This document shows positions 25,678 to 33,719 of a stretch of 64,000 nucleotides of DNA, piece after piece (positions within the stretch are counted from its first letter, which is position 1; each line of letters starts with the position of its first letter). Under the pieces are notes generated by a model that saw only the letters and a list, made by a program, of their open reading frames with translations, did not search any database and had not been told where the DNA came from. The stretch is from Pseudomonas paraeruginosa PA7 (lineage in GTDB: Bacteria; Pseudomonadota; Gammaproteobacteria; Pseudomonadales; Pseudomonadaceae), in the NCBI RefSeq assembly GCF_000017205.1, contig NC_009656.1, forward strand, positions 6,524,340-6,588,339. Reading direction: 5' to 3'. A program made the position numbers and the translations under genes.

Positions 25678-25694
25678 TCGAGCCTCGTGCTCAT

Positions 25695-25719
25695 GGCCCG
25701 ACACACTCCGGGCCTTTTT
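25695..25719 (+). terminator. Rho-independent terminator of the transporter gene
   Basis: GGCCCG (25695-25700) pairs with CGGGCC (25709-25714), followed by TTTTT. The T-tract runs directly into a perfect DnaA box at 25718-25726. Confidence 0.85.
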
Positions 25720-25726
25720 ATCCACA

Positions 25727-25761
25727 GGACGGCGACCTTCAGGTCGCCGTCCTGCTTTTTT
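25727..25761 (+). terminator. Second tandem terminator
   Basis: 11-bp perfect stem 25727-25737 / 25742-25752 with a TTCA loop, followed by TGC and TTTTTT. It begins one base after the DnaA box that separates it from the first terminator. Confidence 0.8.
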
Positions 25762-25782
25762 GGCGCGGCATCCTGGCCGGAA

Positions 25783-25868
25783 CCGTAGGGCACGCGACGC
25801 CGACGGCGTAATCCGCCGGTACCCTGCGTTCCACGGCGGATAACCGCGAGCGGTTATGCGCCCTACGG
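25783..25868. repeat. REP doublet (REPIN-like element)
   Basis: An 86-bp unit bounded by perfect 9-bp inverted ends CCGTAGGGC (25783-25791) and GCCCTACGG (25860-25868). Each half reads GTAGGGC, about 20 variable bases, then CCGCCG, in opposite orientations. The right half contains a strong internal hairpin (25841-25847 / 25850-25856). This is the plan of pseudomonad REP pairs mobilised by RAYT transposases. The remainder of the 25678-26045 gap holds only terminators. Confidence 0.7.
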
Positions 25869-25994
25869 CTCGTCATTCCGGCGGGACTGGCACGTAAACG
25901 CCGATCTCCTCGCGTTCCCACGGCGGAACAGCGCAAGGGGCCTGCCGTCCCAAGTCAGCGAAGCCCCCTGCGTGAGCTACCGGGAACCGCGGGC

Positions 25995-26020
25995 AAAAAA
26001 AACCGCGCTCGAAGGCGCGG
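25995..26020 (-). terminator. Rho-independent terminator of tonB1
   Basis: On the minus strand CCGCGC (26020-26015) pairs with GCGCGG (26008-26003) around a 6-nt loop and is followed by eight T (26002-25995), 26 bp past the tonB1 stop. Confidence 0.9.
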
Positions 26021-26045
26021 CTCTTTTCGTTGTCGGTGTCCCGCC

Positions 26046-27071
26046 TCAGCGGCGCTTCTCGATCTTGAAGAAGAACATCTTGGTCGCCTGGCGGGCGACG
26101 ATCTTGCCGCCGCTGACGCGTGGCTCGAAGCGCCACTTGGCCATGGCCTGGCGAACTTCGCGGTCGAACATGCGCGAGGGCACCGATTCCAGTACCTGGA
26201 TGTCGTCGATGCGCCCATCGCTGGTGATGGTGAACAGCACCTTCACCCGCCCCTCGATGCCGCGCGCCTGGGCCATGCGCGGATAGACCGGCGGATCCAT
26301 GCGCAGCGGCTTGATGTCGCTGTCGGTGAGGCTGCCGCTAGGCAGTCCGGCCGGGCCCTGGGAGCCGCTGGGAGCGGTCTGCGCGCCTGGCGTGCTCTGC
26401 CCGACCGTAGGTGCGGGCGGCGGCGGCGCGGCGCTGGACGGGCTCGGCTGGCTGGACGCCTCGGTGCTCGGTTCCGGTTCCGGCTTGGGTTCCGGCTTCG
26501 GCTTGGCCTTGGGAATGGCGTTTTCCACCGGCTTGGGCTTGGGTTTCGGCTTGGGCTTGGGTTTTTCCACCGGCTTGGGCTTGGGCGGCTCCGGCTTGGG
26601 TTCCTCGACCTTCGGCGGCGTCGGTTCCGGCGCGGCGGCCGGAGGCTGCGGGGTCGGCTCGGCCTTCTTCTCCAGCTGGACGAAATTCACCTGCATGGTC
26701 TTCGGCAGTTCGCCGTGGCCGAGGTTGAGTTCGGCCGGCGTCGGCATCACCCAGACCAGGGCACCGATGATCGCCACGTGCATCGCCACCGCCGCGCCGG
26801 AGGACAGCCACCAGCGCGATTTCGGCGGTTCGCCGGGAACGTCTTCCGGATCGCTGCCGTGGGCGTAGGGAATCAGCACTTCCTCGACCGCCACTTCCTC
26901 GTCGCGGCGCGCCCCGGAGCAGTCCACCACCCGCAGGTTGGGTTCGCCGCGCTGGGCGTTCACGCATGGCAGAGACGCGCTGTCGTCTCCCTGGGCGGGC
27001 GCGGTGGGATGGTCTTCGGCGAGCGCGGCCAGCGAAAAACGGTCAGGCGACCGTGAAGGCTGTGGCGACAT
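26046..27071 (-). CDS. tonB1: TonB1, energy transducer for siderophore and heme uptake
   Basis: 341 aa. The about 85-residue cytoplasmic N-terminal extension before the membrane anchor is the hallmark of P. aeruginosa TonB1. The anchor (about 87-109) carries the His (His98) equivalent to the functional SHLS motif His. A long periplasmic Pro-Lys/Glu-Pro spacer (EPKPEPPKPKPVEKPKPK) follows, then the C-terminal TonB domain (MDPPVYPRMAQARGIEGRV, then MAKWRFEPR). It couples the proton-motive force through ExbB/ExbD to outer-membrane receptors. A Fur box lies 45 bp upstream. Confidence 0.96.
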   Translation of the reverse strand: MSPQPSRSPDRFSLAALAEDHPTAPAQGDDSASLPCVNAQRGEPNLRVVDCSGARRDEEVAVEEVLIPYAHGSDPEDVPGEPPKSRWWLSSGAAVAMHVAIIGALVWVMPTPAELNLGHGELPKTMQVNFVQLEKKAEPTPQPPAAAPEPTPPKVEEPKPEPPKPKPVEKPKPKPKPKPKPVENAIPKAKPKPEPKPEPEPSTEASSQPSPSSAAPPPPAPTVGQSTPGAQTAPSGSQGPAGLPSGSLTDSDIKPLRMDPPVYPRMAQARGIEGRVKVLFTITSDGRIDDIQVLESVPSRMFDREVRQAMAKWRFEPRVSGGKIVARQATKMFFFKIEKRR

Positions 27072-27115
27072 GAGGGCGACCTGCGGAGAAGTGAAAGGTA
27101 AGGAAGTTGAGTCTT

Positions 27116-27134
27116 CTGATAATTATTATCATTC
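27116..27134. promoter_or_regulatory. Fur box upstream of tonB1
   Basis: Minus-strand GAATGATAATAATTATCAG matches the 19-bp Fur consensus at most positions, including the GATAATnATTATC core. It lies between the CobW-like stop (27164) and the tonB1 ATG (27071), which implies that tonB1 is transcribed from its own iron-repressed promoter. Confidence 0.85.
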
Positions 27135-27163
27135 AGTAGCGTCCACAGGGCAACCACGGCGGC

Positions 27164-28132
27164 TCATTGCGCCACCATCCGGCATGCCAGGAACGCGCGT
27201 TCGAGCGCCTCTTCGTCGTGCCCGGGTTCGAGGATCAGCTCCAGACGATTATCTCGCCGCCACGAGGACTTGACCCAGTTATCCACAAGCGGCGCGGCAT
27301 TCACCGCGTACCAGCCGTCCGCGCAGCGCAGCACCGCCTTGGCCCGCCGCAGTCCGGACAAACGGCGCAACCAGGCCTCCACCCCGGCCCGTTCGAAGCG
27401 TACCGACGGAGCCAGCCGCCAGCCGATGGCGAGCTGACCGTCCTGTTCGCGCACGGCACGCAACGGTCGGTCGGCGCACAGCAACAGGGGCAACTCCGCC
27501 GGCGCGTCCGGCAACGCCGCCCAGCGTGCTTCGCTGCGCGGCTGCGGCGCGCCGCCCGGGAGATCCGCCAACGCCAGCCGTCCGCCCACGCCCCAGCGCA
27601 CCGGCACGGCAAGCAGACGCGCGGTCGCGGTCGCGCGTTGCGCCGCGTCGAGCGCTTCGGATTTGTTCAACAGCACCAGGCCGGCCACCGCCAGCGCCTG
27701 TTCCTGGGCCTCCGGCAGCGGCTTGCCGGCAGCCAGAGCGGCGGCATCCAGCACCAGCACCGGCGGCTGCAGCGCCAGCACCCCGGCCCAGGGCGCGGCC
27801 TGCAACTGTTTCCACAGCGCCAGCGGATGGCCCAGCCCGGAAGGCTCGATGAACAGCCGGTCCGGCCGCGCGCGGCGCAACAGCCGGCCGAGGCCGACCT
27901 GGAACGGCACGCCGTTGACGCAGCAGAGGCAACCACCCGCCACCTCGCCGATCGCCACGCCATCGGCTTGCGTGGCCAGCAGCGCGGCGTCCAGGCCGAT
28001 CTCGCCGAATTCGTTGACCAGCACCGCCCAGCGCTCGCCGCCGGGCTTCTGGGCCAGCAAGGCGCGGATCAGGCTGGTCTTGCCGGCGCCCAGGGGGCCG
28101 CCGATCAGGTGGGTGGGTATCTCTCGAAGCAT
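27164..28132 (-). CDS. COG0523 (CobW/YjiA/ZigA-type) GTPase
   Basis: 322 aa G3E GTPase. Walker A GGPLGAGKTS at about residues 11-20, metal-binding GGCLCCV (CxCC), EPSGLGHP switch region and LLNKSEALD (NKxD-like). The C-terminal domain is short and lacks the His-rich stretch of some family members. A second COG0523 protein (ZigA) is 1.3 kb away. Likely a metallochaperone or metal insertase; its own Zur box is not visible, unlike the zigA operon. Confidence 0.85.
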   Translation of the reverse strand: MLREIPTHLIGGPLGAGKTSLIRALLAQKPGGERWAVLVNEFGEIGLDAALLATQADGVAIGEVAGGCLCCVNGVPFQVGLGRLLRRARPDRLFIEPSGLGHPLALWKQLQAAPWAGVLALQPPVLVLDAAALAAGKPLPEAQEQALAVAGLVLLNKSEALDAAQRATATARLLAVPVRWGVGGRLALADLPGGAPQPRSEARWAALPDAPAELPLLLCADRPLRAVREQDGQLAIGWRLAPSVRFERAGVEAWLRRLSGLRRAKAVLRCADGWYAVNAAPLVDNWVKSSWRRDNRLELILEPGHDEEALERAFLACRMVAQ

Positions 28133-28236
28133 CTGCGCAACCGGGAATGAGAAAGCCTGTGGATTGATGGTGAGCCACGCCTGCGAGGGCGGAAGCCACG
28201 TGCTAGAGTCGCGTCCGTCCGTCCTGGAGTCCGCGC

Positions 28237-28605
28237 ATGCGTCCGTTCCTGCTTTTCCTCTCCTGCCTGCCGGGCCTGGCCCTGGCCGAAGCCTGCATCG
28301 TCCACAGCCAGGCGAAGAACCTCGATGTGAAGGTCTGCCAGCAGAACCGCAATATCCCGGCCAAGCTGTTCCGCGAGGGTTTCTGCCAGCCGCAGCTGCC
28401 GGACCAGAAGGTCGACGTCTCCTTCGCCGAGGCCTGCCCCGCCGGTGCCTTCGGTGTCTGTCGCGACGCCAGGGTAGCCAACACGCCGTACCGGCAGGAC
28501 ATCTTCTACTACGGCGTGGCCAGCGACGCGCGCTACCTGGAACCGTTCTGCGCCAGCCAGAGCCAGGGGCGCTGGGAAGCCGCCGATCCGGCGAAACAGC
28601 CCTGA
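28237..28605 (+). CDS. Secreted/periplasmic six-cysteine hypothetical protein
   Basis: 122 aa with a signal peptide (cut near LALA|EA). The mature protein has six Cys (20, 34, 50, 67, 75, 105), enough for three disulfides, and a YRQDIFYYGVASDARYL segment. I do not recognise a family. GGAG precedes the ATG. Divergent from the CobW-like gene with 104 bp between; followed by a strong terminator, so it is monocistronic. Confidence 0.7.
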   Translation: MRPFLLFLSCLPGLALAEACIVHSQAKNLDVKVCQQNRNIPAKLFREGFCQPQLPDQKVDVSFAEACPAGAFGVCRDARVANTPYRQDIFYYGVASDARYLEPFCASQSQGRWEAADPAKQP

Positions 28606-28704
28606 ACGCGTCATCAGCCTGTCACAGCCGATGGGCTAAATGGGAGTCGGGTACCTCAGCACCCTTCGTCCCCATCCCCAAGGTAGGACGACTTTTTGGT
28701 GATA

Positions 28705-28729
28705 GGCCATCTGCGGATGGCCTTTTTTT
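28705..28729 (+). terminator. Rho-independent terminator after the six-cysteine protein gene
   Basis: GGCCATC (28705-28711) pairs with GATGGCC (28716-28722) around a TGCG loop, followed by TTTTTTT. A perfect DnaA box follows at 28743-28751. Confidence 0.9.
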
Positions 28730-28754
28730 ATCCCTGGAAAATTTATCCACAGGC

Positions 28755-29396
28755 TCAGCCCAGCCAGTCCAGGGTCAGCAGCAGGCGCGGCGCCCCAGGC
28801 GCATGCCGTGGCGAGCGGTGCACCAGACCCGCGCCTTCGTTGCCCTCCCAGCGCTCGCCCTTGAGCAACGCGACATCACCTGTGGACAAGCTGTTTATAT
28901 GCTGTGGTTCGACTTCTTCCGCCTGCGCCCCTCCTAGCAGCCGGCGATCCAGGCCGGACTCGTCCAGCCACTCGCTGGCCGCGCCCTGGTAGGTGGTGAC
29001 CAGCCGCAACGGTACATGATCGACATGGAAGCGCGGACACATCGGCGTGTCCAGCGCCCGCAGGCGCAGGCCGATGCGCTGGGCGCCGGTCAGGCAGGCG
29101 AAGGCCTCCACCAGCCAGCCGAGGTCGTCGAGGAAGTCTGCCTGGCCAGGCAGATCCCGTATCCCCCGCAGCGCCTCCCAGGTCGGCAGGCGATCCTCGC
29201 GCATTCCCAGCGTCAGGCTCAGCGCCAGGGTCGGCTGGCTGCGTACCAGGACGGCGGCGAAGTCGCGCAGCGCCGGGCTCAGCCGCCGCGTCCAGACCGC
29301 CAGGTTGACCCCCTCGCGAAGCACCTCGGAGAGCACCTGGGGATCGTCGTCGAACACCTGGCGCGGCATCGGCCTGTGCTGCGGCAACGCGCTCAT
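28755..29396 (-). CDS. DUF1826 protein of the zinc-starvation operon
   Basis: 213 aa from the ATG overlapping the zigA stop by 4 bp. The sequence matches the DUF1826 pattern: FDDDPQVLSEVLREGVNLAVW at the start, LGWLVEAFACLTGAQRIGLRL in the middle, CPRFHVDHVPLRLVTTYQG (His/Asp/His cluster) and WEGNEGAGLVHRSP near the end. The conserved HVDHVP and LVHRSP His residues suggest a metal centre. DUF1826 genes are often found with Zur-regulated COG0523 genes, as here. Molecular function unknown. Confidence 0.8.
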   Translation of the reverse strand: MSALPQHRPMPRQVFDDDPQVLSEVLREGVNLAVWTRRLSPALRDFAAVLVRSQPTLALSLTLGMREDRLPTWEALRGIRDLPGQADFLDDLGWLVEAFACLTGAQRIGLRLRALDTPMCPRFHVDHVPLRLVTTYQGAASEWLDESGLDRRLLGGAQAEEVEPQHINSLSTGDVALLKGERWEGNEGAGLVHRSPRHAPGAPRLLLTLDWLG

Positions 29397-30595
29397 GCGG
29401 CATGCCCCCAGTCCTCGAAGGGGTCGTCCAGCGCCTGCCAGCCCGGTACGCCGAGATTCATCTCGGCATCGTCGAGCAGGCAGGCGTCGAGCGCCTCGCG
29501 CAACGCCGCGAAATCCAGGTTCTGGCCGATGAATACCAGTTCCTGGCGGCAATCGCCGACGCCCTCCTCCCAGTGACGCATGATCGCCCGCAGGTCCTCT
29601 TCGTCCTGTGGCCACTGCCCGGTCGGCACGAAGCGCCACCAGCGGCCCGCCAGGCCGTAGCGCATCAGGCCGCCGGCCTGCGACCAGCTGCCGGCCTCGC
29701 GTGGCCGGCTGGCGAGCCAGAAGAAGCCCTTGGAACGCAACAGCCGGCCCCGCTTCAGCGGGCTGTGCAGGAACGCATGGAAACGCGCCGGGTGGAACGG
29801 CCGGCGTGCCCGATAGGCCATGGAGGCGATGCCGTATTCCTCGGTTTCCGGCAGGTGCTCGCCGCGCAGTTCCTTCAGCCAGCCGGGCGCGGACGCGGCG
29901 CGGTCGAAGTCGAAGCGGCCGGTGTCGAGGATCTTCTCCAGCGGCACCCGCCCCATCGCCATCGGCAGGATCTCCGCCTCGGCGTTGAGCTGGCGGAGGA
30001 TCGCCAGCAGTTCCTCGCGCTCGGCGCTGGAGATCAGGTCGATCTTGCTGACCAGGATCACGTCGGCGAACTCGACCTGGTCGATCAGCAGGTCGGTGAT
30101 CGAGCGCTCGTCCTCGTCGCCGAGGGTTTCGCCGCGACTGGCCAGGCTGGCGGCTTCCTGGTAGTCGCGCAGGAAGTTCATCCCGTCGACCACCGTGACC
30201 ATGGTGTCCAGCCGCGCCACGTCGGACAGGCTGCGGCCCAGCTCGTCGCGGAAGGTGAAGGTTTCCGCCACCGGCATCGGTTCGGAGATGCCGGTGGACT
30301 CGATCAGCAGGTAGTCGAAGCGGCCTTCCCGGGCGAGCCGGCCGACCTCTTCCAGCAGATCCTCGCGCAGGGTGCAGCAGATACAGCCGTTGCTCATCTC
30401 CACCAGGCGCTCTTCGGCGCGATTCAGGCTGACATCACGCTGGACTTCGCTGCCATCGATGTTGATCTCGCTCATATCGTTGACGATCACCGCCACCCGG
30501 CGGTTCTCGCGGTTCTTCAGCACATGGTTGAGCAGCGTGCTCTTGCCGGCGCCGAGGAAGCCGGACAGCACGGTGACGGGTAGGCGTTGGTTCAC
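29393..30595 (-). CDS. zigA: ZigA, Zur-induced COG0523 zinc metallochaperone GTPase
   Basis: 400 aa. Walker A SGFLGAGKSTL at about 11-21, the metal site NGCICCTLREDLLEEV (CxCC), IESTGISEP, and SKIDLIS as the guanine-specificity motif. The C-terminal CobW_C domain contains RPFHPARFHAFL. It is 14 bp downstream of dksA2 and overlaps the DUF1826 gene by 4 bp, so the three genes form an operon behind a Zur box. It is thought to deliver zinc to client enzymes during scarcity. Confidence 0.9.
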   Translation of the reverse strand: MNQRLPVTVLSGFLGAGKSTLLNHVLKNRENRRVAVIVNDMSEINIDGSEVQRDVSLNRAEERLVEMSNGCICCTLREDLLEEVGRLAREGRFDYLLIESTGISEPMPVAETFTFRDELGRSLSDVARLDTMVTVVDGMNFLRDYQEAASLASRGETLGDEDERSITDLLIDQVEFADVILVSKIDLISSAEREELLAILRQLNAEAEILPMAMGRVPLEKILDTGRFDFDRAASAPGWLKELRGEHLPETEEYGIASMAYRARRPFHPARFHAFLHSPLKRGRLLRSKGFFWLASRPREAGSWSQAGGLMRYGLAGRWWRFVPTGQWPQDEEDLRAIMRHWEEGVGDCRQELVFIGQNLDFAALREALDACLLDDAEMNLGVPGWQALDDPFEDWGHAA

Positions 30596-30609
30596 GGTTG
30601 GAAACCTCT

Positions 30610-31014
30610 TCAGTTAGGCCGCACGTGGCGTTCGCGCTTCTCCTGGCGCTCTTTCGCCTCGATGCAGAGGGTGGCGGTGGGACGCAGCAGCAGGCGGCGC
30701 AGGCCGATCGGCTCGCCGGTTTCCTCGCACCAGCCGTAGTCGCCGCGGGCCAGGCGTTCGAGCGCTTCGTCGATCTTGTCGAGCAGCTTCTTCTCCCGTT
30801 CCAGCAGGCGCAGTTGCCATTGCCGCTGCTCCTCGCGGGAAGCCAGGTCGGCTTCGTCGCTGGGTCGTTCGAGATCGCGCAGTTCGCCGAACTCACCGTC
30901 GATGCGCGCCTGCAGGTCCTGGCGCTGGCGCAGCAGCAGCTCGCGGAAGAAGGCCTGCTGGGCCTCGTCCATGTAGGCGGCGTCGGGTTGGGCAAGCAGT
31001 TCCTGTTCGGTCAT
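30610..31014 (-). CDS. dksA2: DksA2, zinc-independent DksA paralogue
   Basis: 134 aa. Long coiled coil (about 20-90) with the DksA-type tip, then a C4 zinc-finger position reduced to C96-x2-T99-x17-C117-x2-A120, so only two of four Cys remain. This is the signature of DksA2, which works with ppGpp on RNA polymerase without a structural zinc and substitutes for DksA in zinc limitation. A Zur-type palindrome lies 24 bp upstream of the start. Confidence 0.95.
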   Translation of the reverse strand: MTEQELLAQPDAAYMDEAQQAFFRELLLRQRQDLQARIDGEFGELRDLERPSDEADLASREEQRQWQLRLLEREKKLLDKIDEALERLARGDYGWCEETGEPIGLRRLLLRPTATLCIEAKERQEKRERHVRPN

Positions 31015-31037
31015 GGGCTGAACCTGTAGATTTAAAA

Positions 31038-31052
31038 TGTTATACTATAACA
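31038..31052. promoter_or_regulatory. Zur box in the dksA2 / exported-protein intergenic region
   Basis: TGTTATACTATAACA, a 15-bp palindrome with one central base, matching the proteobacterial Zur consensus core GTTATAnnATAAC-type sites. It lies between divergent dksA2 (start 31014) and the plus-strand gene at 31130, so it could control both. Confidence 0.85.
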
Positions 31053-31129
31053 ATATCCTTCTCAATCGATGGTCCACCAGTCGCCTTTGCGGCTAACCTG
31101 GCGCCTCGATTTCCTGCGGAAGATCACGG

Positions 31130-31552
31130 ATGCCCAGTCTTACCCGGCTTCTCTGCCTCGCCTGCCTGTCGTTCGCCGCCTCGGCGCCGGCGCAGGGCTA
31201 CCTGCCCGGCACCCGGCCGGCGGACTGCGCCTACCTGCGCAACGTGCTCGCCTGCATGGATCGCCTGGGCAACCACTACAGCGTCGCCACCGCCGGCAAC
31301 CTCACCTGGCTGCGCGGCTACGACGCGGCGAGCGGACGGCGCTGGGCGCAGACCAATACCCGCTATGGGCGCCTGACCTTCTTCAGCGGCGTCGCCAGCG
31401 ACGGCGAGATCTGGGTCGGCCTGAGCCGTAATATCGGCTGGACCAGCATCAGCCGGGTCAGCAGTTCCTCCGGCGCCCGACAGCGCCTGACCTGCGGCCG
31501 GGTCAGCGGCTGCAGCGAGGGGCCGGGGCCTAGCCGGTCTCCCGCGCCGTGA
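31130..31552 (+). CDS. Secreted four-cysteine hypothetical protein
   Basis: 140 aa with a signal peptide (cut near APA|QG). Four Cys in the mature part (33, 42, 122, 128), a Trp/Tyr-rich middle (WLRGYDAASGRRWAQTNTRY) and a low-complexity Ser/Pro tail. No family recognised. GGAAG precedes the ATG. It shares the Zur-box intergenic region with dksA2 and overlaps the 3' end of amiA by 23 bp on the opposite strand. A zinc-responsive role is possible by position only. Confidence 0.65.
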   Translation: MPSLTRLLCLACLSFAASAPAQGYLPGTRPADCAYLRNVLACMDRLGNHYSVATAGNLTWLRGYDAASGRRWAQTNTRYGRLTFFSGVASDGEIWVGLSRNIGWTSISRVSSSSGARQRLTCGRVSGCSEGPGPSRSPAP

Positions 31553-32723
31553 TCGTCGCCAGGTAGCTGCCAGCGGGCGGTCGCTGGCGGAAGTAGCCCT
31601 GGACGCCGGCGAAGATCGCCTCGGCCAGGCGCTGGCGGTGGCGCGCGTCCATCAGCCGGCGGCAGTCACCGCGATTCGAGATGAATCCGGTCTCGACCAG
31701 GATCGAGGGGATGTCCGGCGACTTGAGCACGGCGAAACCGGCCTGCTCGACGCGCTTCTGGTGCAACGCGGTGACGTCCGACAACTGGCCGAGCACGCTA
31801 TGGCCGAGGTCCAGGCTGCTGGCGATGGTCGAACTCAGGGCCATGTCGAGGATCACTCCGGCGAGTACCTTGTCCCGACCCTGCAACGGCAGGTTGCCGC
31901 TGCTGCCGATCAGATCCGCGCCGTTCTCGCGGTCGGCCATCCAGCGCGCCATGGTCGAACTGGCGCCATGCTCGGAAAGGGCGAACACCGAGGCCCCGGA
32001 TGCGGTCAGGCGCGGCGCCGCGTCGGCGTGCACCGAGACGAACATGTCGGCGTTGTAGCGCCGCGCCACTTCCGGTCGCTTGCGCAGCGGGATGAACACA
32101 TCGTCGTTGCGCACCAGGCGCGCCTTGAAGCCTTTCTCCCGGTCGATCCGCCGTGCCAGCAGGCGGGCGATGGCCAGGGCCACGTCCTTCTCCCGCTCGC
32201 CCTGGCTGCCGAGCGCGCCGGGGTCCTTGCCTCCATGGCCGGCGTCGACCACCACGAGGATGTCGCGGCCCTTCGGCGGTGCCGGGCTGGCCAGCGCCAG
32301 CAGGTGCTCGGGCGGCGTGGCCAGCGCCTGTGGATAAAGATCCAGGACCAGGCGATGCCCCTTGCCCGCCTGCGGCGCCAGGGCGAAGCTGTGCGGCCGT
32401 ACCGCCTGGCGCAGGTCGAGGACGATGCGGGTCCCGCCACCGGCCAGTTGGCCGCTGCGGATGCCGCGCACGGGGCCGTCGAGGGGCAGCGCGGAAAGCA
32501 CCGCCTGCAATTGCGTGTCGGGCAGGTCGAGGATCAGGCGTTCCGGAGCCTGCAGGGAAAAGGTCCGGTAGCGCGGCGGGCCGTCCAGGTCGAGCACCAG
32601 GCGCCAGCTTTCGGCGGAGTTCCAGGCCCGGGCCTGACCGATGCGCAGAGTGGCCCCGGCACCCAGGAAGGGCTGGATGGCCAGGCTGGCGAGCAGGGTT
32701 TGCAGCAGGCGGCGGCGCTTCAT
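31530..32723 (-). CDS. amiA: AmiA, N-acetylmuramoyl-L-alanine amidase with AMIN domain
   Basis: 397 aa from ATG at 32723; an upstream TTG is possible but weaker. The N-terminus MKRRRLLQTLLASLA is twin-arginine-like, in keeping with Tat export of this family. AMIN domain at about 25-130 (LILDLPDTQLQ), then an amidase_3 domain with VVDAGHGGKDPG (zinc His), SVHADAA (His) and ILVETGFISN (catalytic Glu). It cleaves the septal peptidoglycan stem from MurNAc. Divergent from folE2 with a Zur box between, an unusual placement for a zinc enzyme. Confidence 0.92.
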   Translation of the reverse strand: MKRRRLLQTLLASLAIQPFLGAGATLRIGQARAWNSAESWRLVLDLDGPPRYRTFSLQAPERLILDLPDTQLQAVLSALPLDGPVRGIRSGQLAGGGTRIVLDLRQAVRPHSFALAPQAGKGHRLVLDLYPQALATPPEHLLALASPAPPKGRDILVVVDAGHGGKDPGALGSQGEREKDVALAIARLLARRIDREKGFKARLVRNDDVFIPLRKRPEVARRYNADMFVSVHADAAPRLTASGASVFALSEHGASSTMARWMADRENGADLIGSSGNLPLQGRDKVLAGVILDMALSSTIASSLDLGHSVLGQLSDVTALHQKRVEQAGFAVLKSPDIPSILVETGFISNRGDCRRLMDARHRQRLAEAIFAGVQGYFRQRPPAGSYLATITARETG

Positions 32724-32764
32724 CGATGAAATACCCGATTGCAAGGGTCGGCATTAACTAATAC

Positions 32765-32777
32765 GTTATATTATAAC
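32765..32777. promoter_or_regulatory. Zur box between amiA and folE2
   Basis: GTTATATTATAAC, a 13-bp palindrome with one central base; same core as the dksA2 site. It lies 42 bp from the amiA start and 46 bp from the folE2 start, so both divergent operons are probably repressed when zinc is plentiful. Confidence 0.85.
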
Positions 32778-32822
32778 ATTTAAGCCATTTCCAGGCCTTG
32801 CCTGCCCTTCTTCGAGCTTTCC

Positions 32823-33719
32823 ATGAACGCCCTGACGCTTCCCGATATCGCCCGCCAGACCACACTTTCCACCCTGCCCCTGGACTGGGTCGGCATGCAG
32901 GGCATCGCCCTGCCCGTCCAGGTCGCCGGCCAGACCGTCGCCGCCGAGGCCGATGCCGGCGTCAGCCTGGACGACCCGCAGGCGCGCGGCATCCATATGT
33001 CGCGCCTGTACCTGGCCCTGGCCGGGCTGGAAGACGGCGAGCTCGACCTGCCGCGCCTGCGCGGCGTCCTGCAGCGCTTCCTCGACAGCCATGCCGACCT
33101 GTCGCGCCGCGCCTACCTGCGCCTGCGCCTGGCTCCGCTGCTGCGCCGTCCGGCGCTGGTCAGCCCGCTGAGCGGCTGGAAACGTTATCCACTGGTGCTG
33201 GACACCCGCCTGGAGAACGGTACCTTCCAGGCCGACCTGCATCTCGAACTGACCTACTCCTCCACCTGTCCCTGCTCGGCGGCGCTGGCGCGGCAGCTGA
33301 TCCAGGAGCGCTTCGCCCAGGACTTCGCCGGCCAGCAGCCGGACCACGCCACCATCCTCGCCTGGCTCGGCAGCAGCGACGGCATCGTCGCCACCCCGCA
33401 CAGCCAGCGCAGCAGCGCACAACTGCGGATCGGCCTGGCGGAAGACTGCGCGGGCCTGCCGCTGGAAGAACTGGCGGACCTCGGCGAGTGCGCCTTGGGC
33501 ACAGCGGTGCAGACCGCGGTGAAGCGTGCCGACGAACAGGCCTTCGCCCTCGCCAACGGCCAGAACCTGATGTTCTGCGAGGACGCGGTGCGTCGCCTGC
33601 ACCGCGCCCTGCGCGGTTATCCACAGGCACGGGAGTTTTCCGTCAGGGTGGTCCACGCGGAAAGCCTGCATGCCCACGACGCCGTCGCCGAGAGCCACTG
33701 GCAGCGAGGTGCCGCATGA
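32823..33719 (+). CDS. folE2: FolE2 (type IB) GTP cyclohydrolase I
   Basis: 298 aa, the size and sequence plan of FolE2/COG1469: SGWKRYPLVLDTR, the catalytic Cys in STCPCSAALAR, ATPHSQRSSAQL, ANGQNLMFCEDAVRRL and a C-terminal VRVVHAESLHAHDA. It makes dihydroneopterin triphosphate for folate and, unlike FolE1, does not depend strictly on zinc. First gene of an operon with the carbonic anhydrase (4-bp overlap) and pyrQ. A DnaA box near its 3' end is read in frame as Tyr-Pro-Gln. Confidence 0.95.
   Translation: MNALTLPDIARQTTLSTLPLDWVGMQGIALPVQVAGQTVAAEADAGVSLDDPQARGIHMSRLYLALAGLEDGELDLPRLRGVLQRFLDSHADLSRRAYLRLRLAPLLRRPALVSPLSGWKRYPLVLDTRLENGTFQADLHLELTYSSTCPCSAALARQLIQERFAQDFAGQQPDHATILAWLGSSDGIVATPHSQRSSAQLRIGLAEDCAGLPLEELADLGECALGTAVQTAVKRADEQAFALANGQNLMFCEDAVRRLHRALRGYPQAREFSVRVVHAESLHAHDAVAESHWQRGAA

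Noticed and set aside
28606..28735. Possible small RNA in the gap ending with a strong terminator
   Set aside because: The terminator is adequately explained as that of the six-cysteine gene, and I found no convincing separate promoter.
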